From Chrysoporthe austroafricana (taxonomy: Eukaryota; Ascomycota; Sordariomycetes; Diaporthales; Cryphonectriaceae): 64,000 nucleotides of DNA. Location: positions 2,604,001 to 2,668,000 of the forward strand of contig JYIP02000005.1 in the NCBI GenBank assembly GCA_001051155.2. Direction: 5' to 3'. Positions within the stretch are counted from its first letter, which is position 1. The number at the start of each line of letters is the position of its first letter. Positions 1 through 11,283 of the stretch are shown here, one piece after another. The position numbers and the translations under genes were made by a program. The notes beneath the pieces are model-generated. The model was not told where the DNA came from and made no database searches. It saw nothing but the letters and a program-made list of their open reading frames with translations.

Positions 1-68
1 GCCCTTCTATGCTGTCCCCGTCAACTCTCTCTAGAGCCTCCCCGTTAGACCTCAGTACTACTGGCACC

Positions 69-978
69 ATGGGGGAGCAACGCAAGAGGGCGGCAAGCCC
101 TGAACTGTCCCATACCCGCAAGCGGCCGGCGATATCTCGACTGACCCAGAATTTTGTGCACCAGTTCATCTCCTCACGAGGCAACGAATATTTCTGCGAG
201 ATCGACGAAGAATACCTGACTGATAGGTTCAATCTGACGGGTCTGAACACCGAGGTACAATACTACCAATACGCGCTCGACCTGATCACCGATGTATTCG
301 ACGTCGATTGCGATGACGACATGCGCGAGGCTATCGAGAAGTCCGCGCGCCACCTCTATGGTCTTGTCCACGCTCGTTACATTGTCACGACTAGGGGTCT
401 AGGCAAGATGGTACGTCTCCGCGACGCGCGGCGTCCTAAGGCTGGCTATTGTGCTAGGGACTGACGATTTGCTTCAACAGCTTGAGAAGTACAAGAAGGC
501 CGACTTCGGCAAGTGCCCACGCGTCAACTGCAACTCTCACCCCCTCCTGCCCATGGGCCTCTCCGATGTCCCCAACCTGAAACCCGTCAAGCTCTGGTGC
601 GCCCGCTGCGAGGACATGTACAACCCTAAGTCGAGCCGCCACGCTACCATCGATGGCGCCTACTTCGGCACGTCCTTCCACAACATCCTTTTCCAGGTAT
701 ATCCGTCACTCGTCCCCACCAAGTCCACCGAGCGCTACACCCCGAAGGTCTACGGATTCAAGGTCCACGGTCCCGCTACCCTTCAACGATGGCAGGAGAA
801 GAAGCGCGATGAGATGCGCCGCCGCCTCAAGCGCATGGAGATTGAGCCCGGTTTCAAGGACGATGGTGAGATCGAGGAGGAGGACGATGAAGAGGAAGAA
901 GGAGAGCACGACGGCGAGTCTTTCCATGAGGGCGCCGTCGCTGTTGTTGGTAGCACGGATGCCCAAGTGATAGGCTGA
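69..978 (+). CDS. CKB1: Casein kinase II regulatory subunit beta
   Basis: Regulatory beta subunit of the CK2 serine/threonine kinase; it dimerises and docks the catalytic alpha subunits in nucleus and cytoplasm. Two exons, 69-410 and 481-978; the 70-bp intron begins GTACGT and ends AACAG, joining GLGKM to LEKYKK, which is the family sequence. Visible landmarks are an N-terminal EYFCEIDEEY / RFNLTGL block, HLYGLVHARYI, and the four-cysteine zinc site (CPRVNC ... CARC) followed by KSSRH and DGAYFGTSF, the most conserved part of CK2 beta. The C-terminus carries a Glu/Asp-rich tail. The ATG at 69 sits in a strong context (ggcaccATGggg); an in-frame ATG at 9 would add 20 residues, and an exon left of the window cannot be excluded. 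The family assignment is firm. The CKB1 rather than CKB2 paralogue call rests on remembered similarity to yeast-type beta-1 proteins and is less sure. Confidence 0.9.
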
Positions 979-1749
979 GCCGCCGGCACTTGAATCCAGC
1001 TTGCCAAAGTCTCTCAGGCCGCTGCGACCGCTATTTGTTCTCAAGAAGACACAAAGCAGGCCGCATTCTCTCGAAAGTCTCAGTCGTGGTTGCTAACCTC
1101 GGATCGGAAATCGAGAGAGAGTTCCTGCTCAGCGCTGGTACTTTCTTGAATACGCGGACCCTGCTCTTTGGCATTGACGCATTCTCACTATCCTTCTTCG
1201 TTGTCCTTCACCGACTCGGTCATCATTGGACGGCATCACGGCGAATGCGATTGGTTCTTGATTTCGACATTTTCGATGGACGTTCGATTCGGGGCTCTCG
1301 CTGCCTCGGTGCGGCTTAGCCGCAACGATCCACGACATATCGGGGCTCTTTTCAGGCGTTCGGCTTATCTAAGGTTTGGTCTGGCAGGGTGGCAGATTGG
1401 GTTCGTGACGGGCGTGACTCTGGAGATACCTATGTTGTACTAAGCTTTCCACTGCTCGGCGCGTATCTGATTGGTTTCATGGCAGGGCAGTTTCGGATAT
1501 GCGCCCTTAGGAAACGAATGCTCTACGGCGTTGATAGACAGTCATAATTGTCTAAGCACTCATCTTTGTGAATGCTATCTCAAGTCATCTTGCTGCCATC
1601 TGTAGTAATCGTTGTTAAAGCTCGCATCCCCTTCGTGATGGATTGGTCCAAATCTATAGGCGCAAAACGCATCGAGATGTTTAGTGCCCAGCTCCTCCCG
1701 ATAACGCCTGCGTATTTAATCTTCGCAGCTCCGAATGAGCTCAACCCAT
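979..1749. other. Convergent intergenic region
   Basis: Between the 3' ends of the CK2 beta gene and the convergent exopolygalacturonase gene. Short open frames here have no recognisable protein character; I read it as two 3' untranslated regions plus spacer. Confidence 0.5.
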
Positions 1750-3611
1750 CTATGACTGAGAAGCAACGCAGTCGAGCCCTTTCAAGCCAGATGTATTGAA
1801 GCCACTGCATATCCATTCCGGCGCAGCCCCGTCTGGAGGCGAAACGTTGATGTTGCTAGCGTATATATCCCAGCATTGCTTGATGAGGCAAGGGCATAAA
1901 AGTCAGCGCCAAATGCTCGCGCTGAGGCCTCGTCATATGTCATGGCGAGACCAGAGGACTATCGCCTTGCGAAATTATGGCGTGGATCGAGACTTACCGA
2001 GGTGGAAGAGCACACTAGCGTGCCAACGTACGGCTCTTCAGCTGTCGATGTCGTTCCGGAGAAGTCTTTGAACCATATCTCAGAGATGGTCATCTTCGAC
2101 TGCGCTCGTGCTCCTCAATTAGCAGTGCCACCCCAATATATTTATTCAAGAAGTGCTTATGCAAAGCTCGCCGACTCTTACCGGGTACAGCTCACACAGC
2201 GTGGCGTTACTCTGTCCGTAACATTGATTGACCTCGATGGCCCAAGTGTCTGTCAGCAGTATGGTTAACATTTGACCTCTTCAGAAAAGCAAAGACAAAG
2301 ACAATATATATCCGAAGCTATCTCAAGGGGCCTCAACACGGCGAAAAACGCTGAGATTGCTCGGAACCGAGGGATCTCCCGAATAATCCAGGGAGGGAAA
2401 TGTCAGTATTTGAAAAGACCTACTGTCAGTGTTGTTGAGGATCTGGTACGTGACATTCTTTACGTATCCCGAGCCGCCCCCGCCGTCCAGGAGCGCCGAC
2501 TCGCTGCTTTCGACGCCCGGCCACACCTTGATGCGCGCGCCATCGCTCGCGTTGCTCATGGAAATGTTGTACGCCGTGATGTTCTCGGCGATGTCGTACT
2601 CGTCCACGTACTGGCCCAGCGAACCGACCGAGATCCCGTGCGAGCCGTTGCATATCAGGTTCTGGCGGCGCACGGCAGTTCAGCAGGAGGTCAGGAAGAG
2701 GGTCTCGCCAGTGTGTTACTTGCCTGGACAACGATATTCGTGCTGTTAGGCTTGAAAGACACGCAGTCATCGCCGTTGTTGATGTGTGAGTCTTGCACCA
2801 CAACCGAGTCTGACCTATAGATATCCCATCCATCCGTGTTGGGTGTTTCACCCCCGGTACTCCAGGCCGCAGAGAGGTTCATATTGCTAATGGTAACATC
2901 ACTGCTGTTGGCAATGAAATTGAACCACTGGAAGACCACATTAGTCCACAGCACTACCTGGACCTACACACGAGGGTCGGGACAGCTCACGTTGGGCGGG
3001 TTGACATAAGTCAGGCCCGAGATCGTCGCCCCCTCCAGGCCGTCCGCCACGAAGAGGATCGGGCGGATCAGGGTGCTGTTCGTCAGCGACTCGTTCCACC
3101 ACCGCTCGCCGTTGCCGTCCAGCACACCGACGCTACCGCCGTAGATGTTCACGTCCGACCCGCCGAGCCGCCAGAACGCGGACGAGTTCTGGTACGTGAT
3201 GGCGAAGGCGCCCCCGCCGGTCCAGTACGCGATGTCGTCCGTGAAGCTGAGCGTGCCCGAGATGGCCACGTCCACGCGGCGGAGGAACGTCAGGTCCAGG
3301 CGGGAGGCGATCGTGTACTCCGCGTCGAGGACAACGGTGCCACCGTTGTTGCACGCCTCGAAGGCGGAGAGGATTGCCGGCGAGGCGTCCGAGCCGTTCG
3401 CGGAGGGGGCTACGAAGCACGTCTTGTTCGCGTCCCGGGCCGGGGAGGTGTGGGCGGGATGGCCGGTGTTATGGGGGAACGGCTGGATATCCGGCCTGGC
3501 GAGGGGTGGCTGGCCGGTGTAGGGACTTCTCAGTGGCGAGGAAGAGGCAGTGGCCGTCACCGCTAGAGCGGTGGTGATCACCGAGAGACTGCTGATGATA
3601 TTTCCATACAT
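1750..3611 (-). CDS. Exopolygalacturonase, glycoside hydrolase family 28
   Basis: Secreted pectin-degrading enzyme that releases galacturonic acid from polygalacturonan ends. Six exons, read on the minus strand: 3611-2991, 2927-2724, 2661-2424, 2249-2182, 2099-1998 and 1878-1750, giving about 453 residues, a normal length for fungal exo-PG. An N-terminal hydrophobic signal peptide (about residues 1-23) is visible. GH28 catalytic motifs are all present: NTD (about 237-239), NGDDC (about 258-262), NGSHGIS (His about 283) and RIK (about 318-320). The last three exons encode the family blocks [24 protein letters not shown] and a Cys-rich end near [12 protein letters not shown]. Introns measure 63, 62, 174, 82 and 119 bp. 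The second has a GC donor (CAG/GCAAGT), required to join IVVQ to NLICNGSHG in frame. Many N-glycosylation sites fit secretion. Motif continuity over every junction makes the model strong. The subclass (exo-PG rather than xylogalacturonase) is inferred from overall pattern. Confidence 0.9.
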
Positions 3612-4450
3612 GATGTGTCACTCTTTAACATCAACATAGACAACCATGTCTGCTTTGCGCAACTAGTTCACCATGGAGGCACTCTGTGTTCCATCTTATA
3701 GCTCGACTGCGCCATTCCTAGTAGACGCTCTGCACTGCGCGGCATCTCACAACATCCACGTCGGCTGGGCAATTTCAAGCTTGAGATGCAGAACTCCAGT
3801 TCAAGAGACGTGCCGCATTGCCGACATGGTGGAAAGCACGTCCCAGATCCTCGGGAATTTTTCCATCAGTCGGAGAACGCTCTGAGCCCACTAGCAGCCA
3901 AATCCGGATGCTTCCTATGAGGGTTGGTGAGTCTTCCTTCATATGCACGTTTGACCCCGCATCGAATGAGCGTCTTGCCCTATTTGAGGTTTATAGCGAG
4001 GTACAACAGGAGGATGCCCTCACGGGACTGTCCTGTACAGCATCTATCTAATAGACATGACGTCTGATCATTCCTGAAGCTATCCCAAGGGCGGTACTAG
4101 AACAACGCACGCCGGAGATTGCCTGAAATTGGGTGGAGCAATTGCAAGCGAGGACTACGATAGCTGTGTGGGATGTGCTTATGCCCGGGTGCAATCTGAC
4201 GGCGGAGACGGCGGGCACTGTCACCAAGATTGTTCTGTGGTGAAGAGGTGAGACCCTGTAGAGCACCTATGGATGTCTTCATAACTCAAGATGGGAAGTA
4301 GCAGAATGTTGGATTGATCAATGCTTCAGCTCTATCACGAGAGATATTCGACCGTCTATGAGGCCCCTGAATCAGATTGCCGCGCGATTCAGGGCGCCGT
4401 ATCATGAATGAATTATGGCCCGAGGCCGCAGATTCCTCAGGTAAATGTGT
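3612..4450. other. Intergenic region upstream of the GH28 gene
   Basis: Presumed promoter of the exopolygalacturonase (minus strand) merging into the 3' end of the lipid phosphatase gene. No frame shows protein character and I see no recognisable operator. Confidence 0.4.
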
Positions 4451-6019
4451 TTAGGACATCCTCCTCCTGGCGTCTTGATCCCCAGCGTCCCCGTGCAGCC
4501 CAGTACTACCCGCACTCTCCTCCTGCACCACCTTTCGTCCCTCCTCCATGTTCGCGATAGGGCTGTGCCCCGGAAGATCTTGCTGGAATCCGCCTTCGAC
4601 GTCTACCTCCCACTCGGTTGCGTAGCTCAGGCTGCCAACCCCGGCCCACCAGGCCTTGTCCGCGCACCGCGGGCCCCAGGCCCAGCCCGCGCCGCGGGAC
4701 ACCGGCAGGTGGTACCAGCGGAACGCGAAGAAGGCACATACCGTCCCGATGAAGAAGCCGAAGAGGATGTCGAAGCCGTGGTGCCGGAAGTCGAACCACC
4801 GGGAGATGGAGATGAATACGGCCGTGCAGAAGGGCACCAGCGCGACGACGAGGAGGTACAGCGGCGGCGCGGCGGCCTTGCGCCGGGCGTTGGTGAGGCT
4901 GGCGTTGTAGGTCGACAAGAGGCGCTGCGCGGTGGGGTCGTTGGCGGCCCCGAGCTGCTGCTCGTCCCGCTGAGAGAGCGGGAGGTGTAGCCGGGCGTCA
5001 CGCGAGGGGAAAGCCCTGAAGGGGCCTGCTGAGTATTCTCCAGGTGCGCTGGGGCAGGTCAGTCTCCTTGGCCAAGGTAACACGAGAGCGGAGGGGCTCA
5101 TCAGGGCTTACAGGAAGGGAAACGTGATCGCGAACTTGCTCGCAATGAAGAGCGACAGGTAGACGAGTCCCGCCGCCGACGAGCTCGAGTGGCCCGACGG
5201 GTAGCTCCTGAAGCCGTCGTCGAGGAGGCTCTGGGCGTCGCTCCTGGCCATGCCCTGGCAGATGTCCGCGGACACGAGCCGCTGGTAGCCCGAATCGATA
5301 TTGAAGCCGCCAACGACGAACTTGGCGTAGTTCTCGACGTCCGGGTTGCACCGCGCGAGCAGGTCCGGGCGCGGCTTGCCAGCCATGTTCTTCATGGCGT
5401 TCGTGATGAACCACGCCCCGCCGATGGACATCAGGAGCCCCAGCCAGCCGACGTGCAGCTCCCACAGCTTGCGCCTCCAGACGAGGCCCTTGGGCGTCCC
5501 CGGCTGCACAGTGTGCCCCGGGATGAAGATCAGGCTGATGATCGGGACGATAACGAGGGGCACGGCGGTGCAGAGCGTGATGAGAAGCCAGGACGGCACC
5601 GTCTCGTGCTCCGTGAACGGGAATCTGGGGACAGGGTCAGCGCTGCGAGTGGACATCGCCCGCGGGCGGAATGGGGCCGCTCACGAGATGTCGGGGTCTT
5701 CAAGGCTGAAGGGCCTCTTGTTGGGCGTGTGGTTGTTCAGGTAGGCCGCGACGCCGAGCACCGCGAGGAGCACGACCCAGTCGAAGACATAGGAAGAGAT
5801 GACGGCGACGCCGCCGGACTTCCTCGAGCCCATGCGCGACCGCAGGCCCGGCAGCTGTAGCTGCGGCATCTGGGGCGCCCTTGCTTGGTAGTTTGCGGCC
5901 GAGTACGAGGTATCACCGCCGTCGTCGAGTAGATGCTCGTCGCTGACCCGAGTGTACTCTCTGCGTCCAGACAGCGTGTTGAGGGGGAAAGAGCTTCTGG
6001 ATGAAGGATCCTCAGTCAT
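4451..6019 (-). CDS. PAP2-family lipid phosphate phosphatase
   Basis: Integral membrane phosphatase that dephosphorylates lipid phosphates such as phosphatidate or diacylglycerol pyrophosphate (LPP/DPP1 class). Three exons on the minus strand: 6019-5685, 5624-5112 and 5015-4451, with introns of 60 and 96 bp, giving about 470 residues. All three signature motifs of the PAP2 active site are visible: C1 KNMAGKPRP (K about 190, pattern K-x6-RP), C2 YPSGHSS (about 250) and C3 SRWFDFRHHGFD (about 353-364, pattern SR-x5-H-x3-D). Several hydrophobic segments surround them, beginning with SYVFDWVVLLAVLGV. The N-terminal 70 residues are polar, and the C-terminus has an extended Glu/Asp-containing cytosolic tail. 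The ATG at 6019 is used because the frame upstream to 6049 has no ATG. The exact lipid substrate cannot be read from sequence. Confidence 0.88.
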
Positions 6020-7719
6020 ATTGGTCCCGGAAGGGAATGGACGGGTCACCGGAGAATAGTGCTAGGGAAAGGGCTGTGGGCGTTTTCAACTAGCACAGCG
6101 AGCCGGCCCAACGTCACTTAGTAAAACAGAGCGACTGACTGGTGGTGGTGTGAACTCGTGATGTCGTTTGCTGCGGGCCGAGATGCACTAATCCTCTGGA
6201 TCCTGGTGAAGCTTCCTTGGCGTTCAATCTCTCGCGCTGGACACAGCCCCAAGCTAAGGCAAGGCTGATCCTTGACGCTTCGTCGACTTCGCCTCGTCAA
6301 CTTGGGCGTCGACGCGCTGCTCGAGTGTTGGTCAGCGCCGGGCAGTCCAAGAGACTGCGGGCGTAAGGGGCGGGCTTATATAGCAGCCCCGCCAGAAAGG
6401 AACCCTCTGATTACGGACACAGCCACGCGCCGACTAGCTGGGGACGAGACACCACGCGAGGTGCTAAGATGAAGGCGGGACGCTTGAACACTGAAAGAGG
6501 GGGGTCACACCTGCGAAGAGAAAGGCAAGGGAGCGACGGCTTCGCCACAAAGGAGCGGAGAACACGGCAGATCAGAGCCCAAGGCTACATATAACCATAG
6601 TATAAAGGAGGGAAAGGGAAAGTGAAAGTGAAAGGAGAGGGAGGCAAAGGTTCAGCGTACGATCCCCTGACACGCCCTCTTGGTATGCTAGCACCCAGGA
6701 CTGCCAGGCAGACCGTGGCCGTCGACTCAAGACAGTGTCACTTGTCGACCTGGGAAGCACATAGCGTGTGAGGCTTGGCCACAAGGATTCAGCCCGTAGG
6801 GAACTGCCGTGAGCCCAGTAGGAGGTGGTGACCCCCCCTGGCGCCACGGGGGCCCACCACCATCTCGCTGTAAGAAAGTAACTTACTCAAGTGGTCGCGG
6901 TGGTAGGTACGTACTATGTTTCTGACAACTCAGACCCGGCCCGTGGCGGGCCCGTCCATCTCACTGCCGTGTCAGAGGCACTGGATTCTGACCACCAACT
7001 CGCTGCTCGTCTGAAGAGAGCCCTTAGCCCTCGGAGGGAGTCCGTGGGGGGGGGGGAGGTCGAAAAGCTGCATGAGGAGCAGACCGGTGCCCCCACACGG
7101 AACGCTACCAGATTAGACTTTCAGAGCGCACGATGTCGAAAAATCTCCTCGGCAGGCTGGCGGCAGCACTGCCGCCACGCGACCGATCACACGCCAAGAC
7201 CCAGACGAGGGGGTTTACGCTTAAGCTTAACCAGGCGGGCGGTTAAACCTCGTCCTATAAATAGGGGGGCACGCCGGGCAATCCCGTACAGGTCTGCCAG
7301 CACGGCTGGTTTGAGGGGGCGATCTGATTCTCCGGGACCGATCTGCAGCGTTTTCGACGTCTCACAGGAGGCGGCCCCAGAGGGGGCCACCCTCCCACAC
7401 GGCAGGCAGCCTGTCTTGCCTGAAGGCCCAATCTCTGCGCCGCATGGGCTTTATTTAATTTCAGGCGTCGGGGCTGGGCCTCTGGAAGTGGAGATGGCAT
7501 CACAGGCTGAGTCTAGTCCATTCGTGTTGAGAGACAGAAGACAAGCGTCACAGGTGAACAGGTGAACAGCCGCATTGATCACATCGCTGCACAGGCAGGC
7601 AGGTAAGGCAGGCAGGCTGTCCTGGAATCTCTGCTCTCGGTGTCTGAGGCGAATCGGATATACCATCGTACAACAAGTAGTCTGGCGCAAATTCTGCTTC
7701 ATATGTACAGACCAGACTT
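6020..7719. other. Intergenic region, no gene seen
   Basis: Upstream of the lipid phosphatase and downstream of uL2m. TATA-like stretches occur near 6373 (minus-strand sense TATATAAG) and 7255-7265 (TATAAATA), but neither can be tied to a transcript. Open frames on both strands here look like noise in composition. Confidence 0.4.
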
Positions 7720-8990
7720 CTATGATGCCTTCCTGTCCTTTCTCCTACCCATGTTGCGAACACGAGGTGTAACCACATGTCTGTTAATGTTGTTGGTTCT
7801 GCGTGTCTTGTAGCCTGATTTGGCCTGTATAGCCCGTCAATCGCTGTTGTTGCGTCGGGAATTGAGTATTGATCACGTACCGGTTTGCCCCATGGACTCA
7901 CGGGGATCCTGTTACCCTTGGACTTTCCACGACCACCACCGTGCGGGTGATCAACTGCGCCAGCATGTTAGCACCAACCGGGTTGGATCTCGGGGCCCGG
8001 GAGGAATAACGTACCAGAGTTCATGGCCACACCTCTTACGGTGGGCCTGATACCCAACCACCGATTCCTTCCTGCCTTGCCCAGCGACGTGTAGGAGTAA
8101 TGGACATTGCTCGCAACGCCGATCGTCGCGATGGCGTCCTTGTCGACCTTGCGGATCTCACCACTCTGCAGCCGCACCATGACGAACTTGCCCGTCACCA
8201 TCTTGATGCCGTCATCCCGCGTCTCCTCCTCCTTGGACTCGATAACACCATACGTGCCCGCGCTGCGGCAGAACTTGGCCGGGCCATCTTTCCGGGAGCC
8301 GATGCAGTAGATCATGGTCCCCACGGGGATCAGGTGCATTGGCAGGCAGTTGCCGCGATGCGCCGTCCTCGCGGCCAGGATACCCGGATCTATGATGCCG
8401 CCCATGTCCTCCAGCAGGTCCTTGGGCAGCCCGGCGCGGTAGCTGTGCACCACGTCGCCGGCCCGCATGCCGTCCGCGGCGATGATGTAGCTCTTCCTGC
8501 CCGTCGCCCTGTTGGTGATCAGGGCGATGTGGGCCGTGCGGTTCGGGTCGTACTCGATGCGGTCGACGAGGTGGGCGCCGGGCTCGTGCCGGTCGAAGTC
8601 CACCGTCCGGATGCGCCGCTTCGCGCCGCCGCCGCGGTGCCGCACCGTGATCCGCCCGCTGTTGTTGCGCCCGCCGCGGGCCTGGCCCTTCTTGGGGAAG
8701 GTGAGCGGCCGGTAGGGGCGCCCTCGCCAGAGGTGATCGTTGATGGGCCGCTTCAGGTGGCGGAGGCCGGGCGTGCGCGGCTTGTACGTGCGCAGGATGA
8801 CGCTCGCGTCCTCCTCGGTCTTCTTGGAGGCCACGGCCGGCGGTGCGAACGGCGAGGCCTGCTTGAGCTTGGGCTTCTTCTTGGACGCCGCAGTCGCGTA
8901 GCCGGCGCCGGGGAGGAGGGCAGGGCAGGACGGGGCGGCGAGGAGGGACCGAATGGCCGTCGCCAGCGGCCGTATCCGGGGCTGTAGCAT
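7720..8990 (-). CDS. RML2: Mitochondrial large-subunit ribosomal protein uL2m (L2)
   Basis: Component of the mitochondrial 54S large subunit near the peptidyl transferase centre. Three exons on the minus strand: 8990-8015, 7954-7881 and 7824-7720, with introns of 60 and 56 bp, giving about 384 residues. The N-terminal 35 residues are Arg/Ala/Ser-rich without acidic residues, as expected for a mitochondrial presequence. Ribosomal L2 blocks follow: [51 protein letters not shown], and [25 protein letters not shown]. The last contains the conserved His of bacterial L2 and is spelled across the first intron (exon 1 ends VAMNS plus one base). The final exon gives AKSGYKTR and [10 protein letters not shown], the family C-terminus. 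The two small exons are supported by exact motif continuity. It lies head-to-head with the cyclin gene about 2.3 kb away. Confidence 0.93.
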
Positions 8991-10050
8991 CGTGGGCGGC
9001 AGAGGTGGGAGCTCGGGGTGGGAGCTCCTGGAAGTCGCGGCGGGAGGTCAATTGGCGACCGGAGCCATGTATCGACCCTTGGGGGACCTTCAGCTCGATC
9101 GACCTGGCCGGGAGAAGCGTGGACGTGGGCGGAGGCCGGTCTCTCTGTTCCTGGCCAGGGCTCGTGGTGCGCCGGCTCGTGAGCTTGGAAAATTCGAGTG
9201 GTGCCGGATCGCGACGGCAGGCCTCGATGGTCCGTGCTTCTCCCGCCCGTGCAGACCGGGTTAGGGTTTGTCATGGTGAGCTTCCGTAGCCAGCCGCGCC
9301 AGACGCGCCAGGCGACCTCACTTACCACCTTGGAACATGGAAACTGTATGTTAATTGGTCTACACAGCATGTACCTGCATGAACTTGCCAAACACTAATA
9401 CAATGCATCAGAATTCCAAGAGTCAACGGCATTTAGTGTCTCTGAGGGGCGTTGGCCTCATGAGAGACTGGAGCACAGGGCTGGAGGGAGTTCATGACGG
9501 GCATCATCCACAGAAGACGGGGCAGCAGGACAAGTTTACTCTTTTTTAAATCAATTGGTTTGTGATATGCTCCCACTGCCGAGCTTTGCCATCTATTTCG
9601 GTGCAAGAGTATTGTTGCTATGCTAGTAATTGTACATAAAGCTATACGACGGGATTCAGCTGGGCCACCAAGACGGCTATACTCCCAGCGGGCCACCGGC
9701 CCTTACACTGTACTACCTGGTCACAGATGCTCCTGTGTAGCGGTCTACTGAGTAAGGTCCTGGGCGCCTATTGATATTTACCCAGCAGAGATTGTAGGCA
9801 GGCACGGCAGGCAGGGGAATGGACGTGGGCGGGCGGGCGTGCCGGGGTACGCGGTATGCTTCACAGCGAGGTGGGCTCTAGGGAGGTAGCAGATGCGCTA
9901 GACCGGATCAGGCCCCGTTGCTGTGCGGTTGCCATGGTGAGCCCTGTCCAAACAACGCGTCAAGAGGGCCGACTCCACAGCCGTGCTGTGAGCTTTCAAC
10001 TGATTGCTGTCAAGGCTGCCCACCTGCCTGCTTCCTGTATCCTGTAAGTA
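8991..10050. other. Divergent spacer between uL2m and cyclin B
   Basis: Upstream of uL2m (minus) and of the cyclin transcript (plus). No coding frame with protein character. The stretch near 9790-9850 is rich in GGCAGGCA/GGGCGGGC runs but forms no clear repeat array. Confidence 0.4.
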
Positions 10051-11283
10051 GGGTTCATGCCGTCCGTCCTGTGCTCTCTGGCCTCGACTCTTCCACCCCA
10101 ACTTCTTTCCTCTCTGCCAGCCAGCCTCTCCTCTTAACGACACGCCTCCGCAGAACATCCATCAATCAGGTTCAAGGTATGCACCTCACCCAAACATTCC
10201 TCGTGTCTTCTCCCTGTGCACTGCTCTCGAGCTTCCCTCCCGTGTCCAAGTGAACACTGCCAGACGCGTCGGGGGCTTGTCCTCTCTCTCAGCCGTCGGG
10301 CGGCGCTCACTCACACTCACTCCGGCAACGGCAGGGCAACCTCGAGTGAACATTGCCTTGGTTCTCGTTGGCTGGCGTGTGGGTCCCGCGCAGCACGCTC
10401 TTTCCAAACCCCGAAAGCTCCACAGCCCAAGCTCAGCATCCAGGCCCAAACAGCTACCCAGCACTACCTTACCTGGCGGTGGGAGTGCCTGGTCTCTCTG
10501 TCTGTGTGGTGGATCCCCAAAACAAGCTCTGGGCAGCACATAAACACTGCAGGCCTGCAACCTCACCCACTGCAACACCTCACACCTGCACCTCCAGACC
10601 CCCATCCAACAAACACGTCACAACACCCACCCGCGACCATCGTCCATCATTTTCGTCTTTGGTCTTTCCCTTGGAGAGCAGATCATTACCCAGCACCAGC
10701 AGCTCACTCACAAACAGCAGGTTAACATCGCCAGCCAGCTGGACACGCAGGAGACACCGTCTCTGTCCGGCCGCGAATATCCAATCCCGTCTCGACGCGT
10801 CTCACGGATGCTCCTCTGAGCGCCCGCCCACCGCCCACCGTCCACCTCCCGGCGCTCGACACCACACTGCGTTCCGACCACGAGCAGAGAGCATCCAGGT
10901 CTGCCTATTGACCGTTTATCCACGCGTCTAGACCTAATCCGCATCTCTTCAATTTGTTGCCGAATATTCAATGTGAGTCTGGACGCCCGACCCTGACCCT
11001 GGCCCTGGCCCTCGACCCTCCACCCCTTTCGCCAGCCTCCTGCGGCAACCCAATTTTTCACCCAGACGCGCCCGCCCACGTCCACGTCCACGACCTGCAG
11101 CTCCACCGCACCCTGCACCGTGCGACGTCCTGCAGCTCCAGCTGGCCTCGACCCGCGGCGCAGCGTCTCAAAACTCAGCATCGTCTGCCAGACCTCGCAA
11201 CAACCCAATTCGTGCTGACTTTGTTTTACTGCAGCAGCCCCGTTAGTGTTTGGGTAGTCCAACCTGTCAATTCAGTCGACAAC
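10051..11283 (+). promoter_or_regulatory. Long pyrimidine-rich leader of the cyclin B gene with probable 5'UTR intron
   Basis: About 1.2 kb before the cyclin ATG is strongly C/T-rich on the plus strand, as is common for transcribed leaders of filamentous fungi. Inside it, a GTGAGT donor at 10973 pairs well with an acceptor at 11234 (TTACTGCAG). The acceptor is preceded by a GCTGAC branch-site match near 11217, giving a 262-bp candidate 5'UTR intron. The sequence signals are direct; transcription and splicing are inference. Confidence 0.35.

Noticed and set aside
6891..7565. 224-codon open frame on the plus strand
   Set aside because: Arg/Pro/Gly-rich translation without domain character, in GC-rich intergenic sequence; looks like noise.
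8100..8987. 295-codon plus-strand frame opposite uL2m
   Set aside because: Exact antisense shadow of the uL2m coding exon; Ala/Val/Arg-rich because of codon bias on the true strand.
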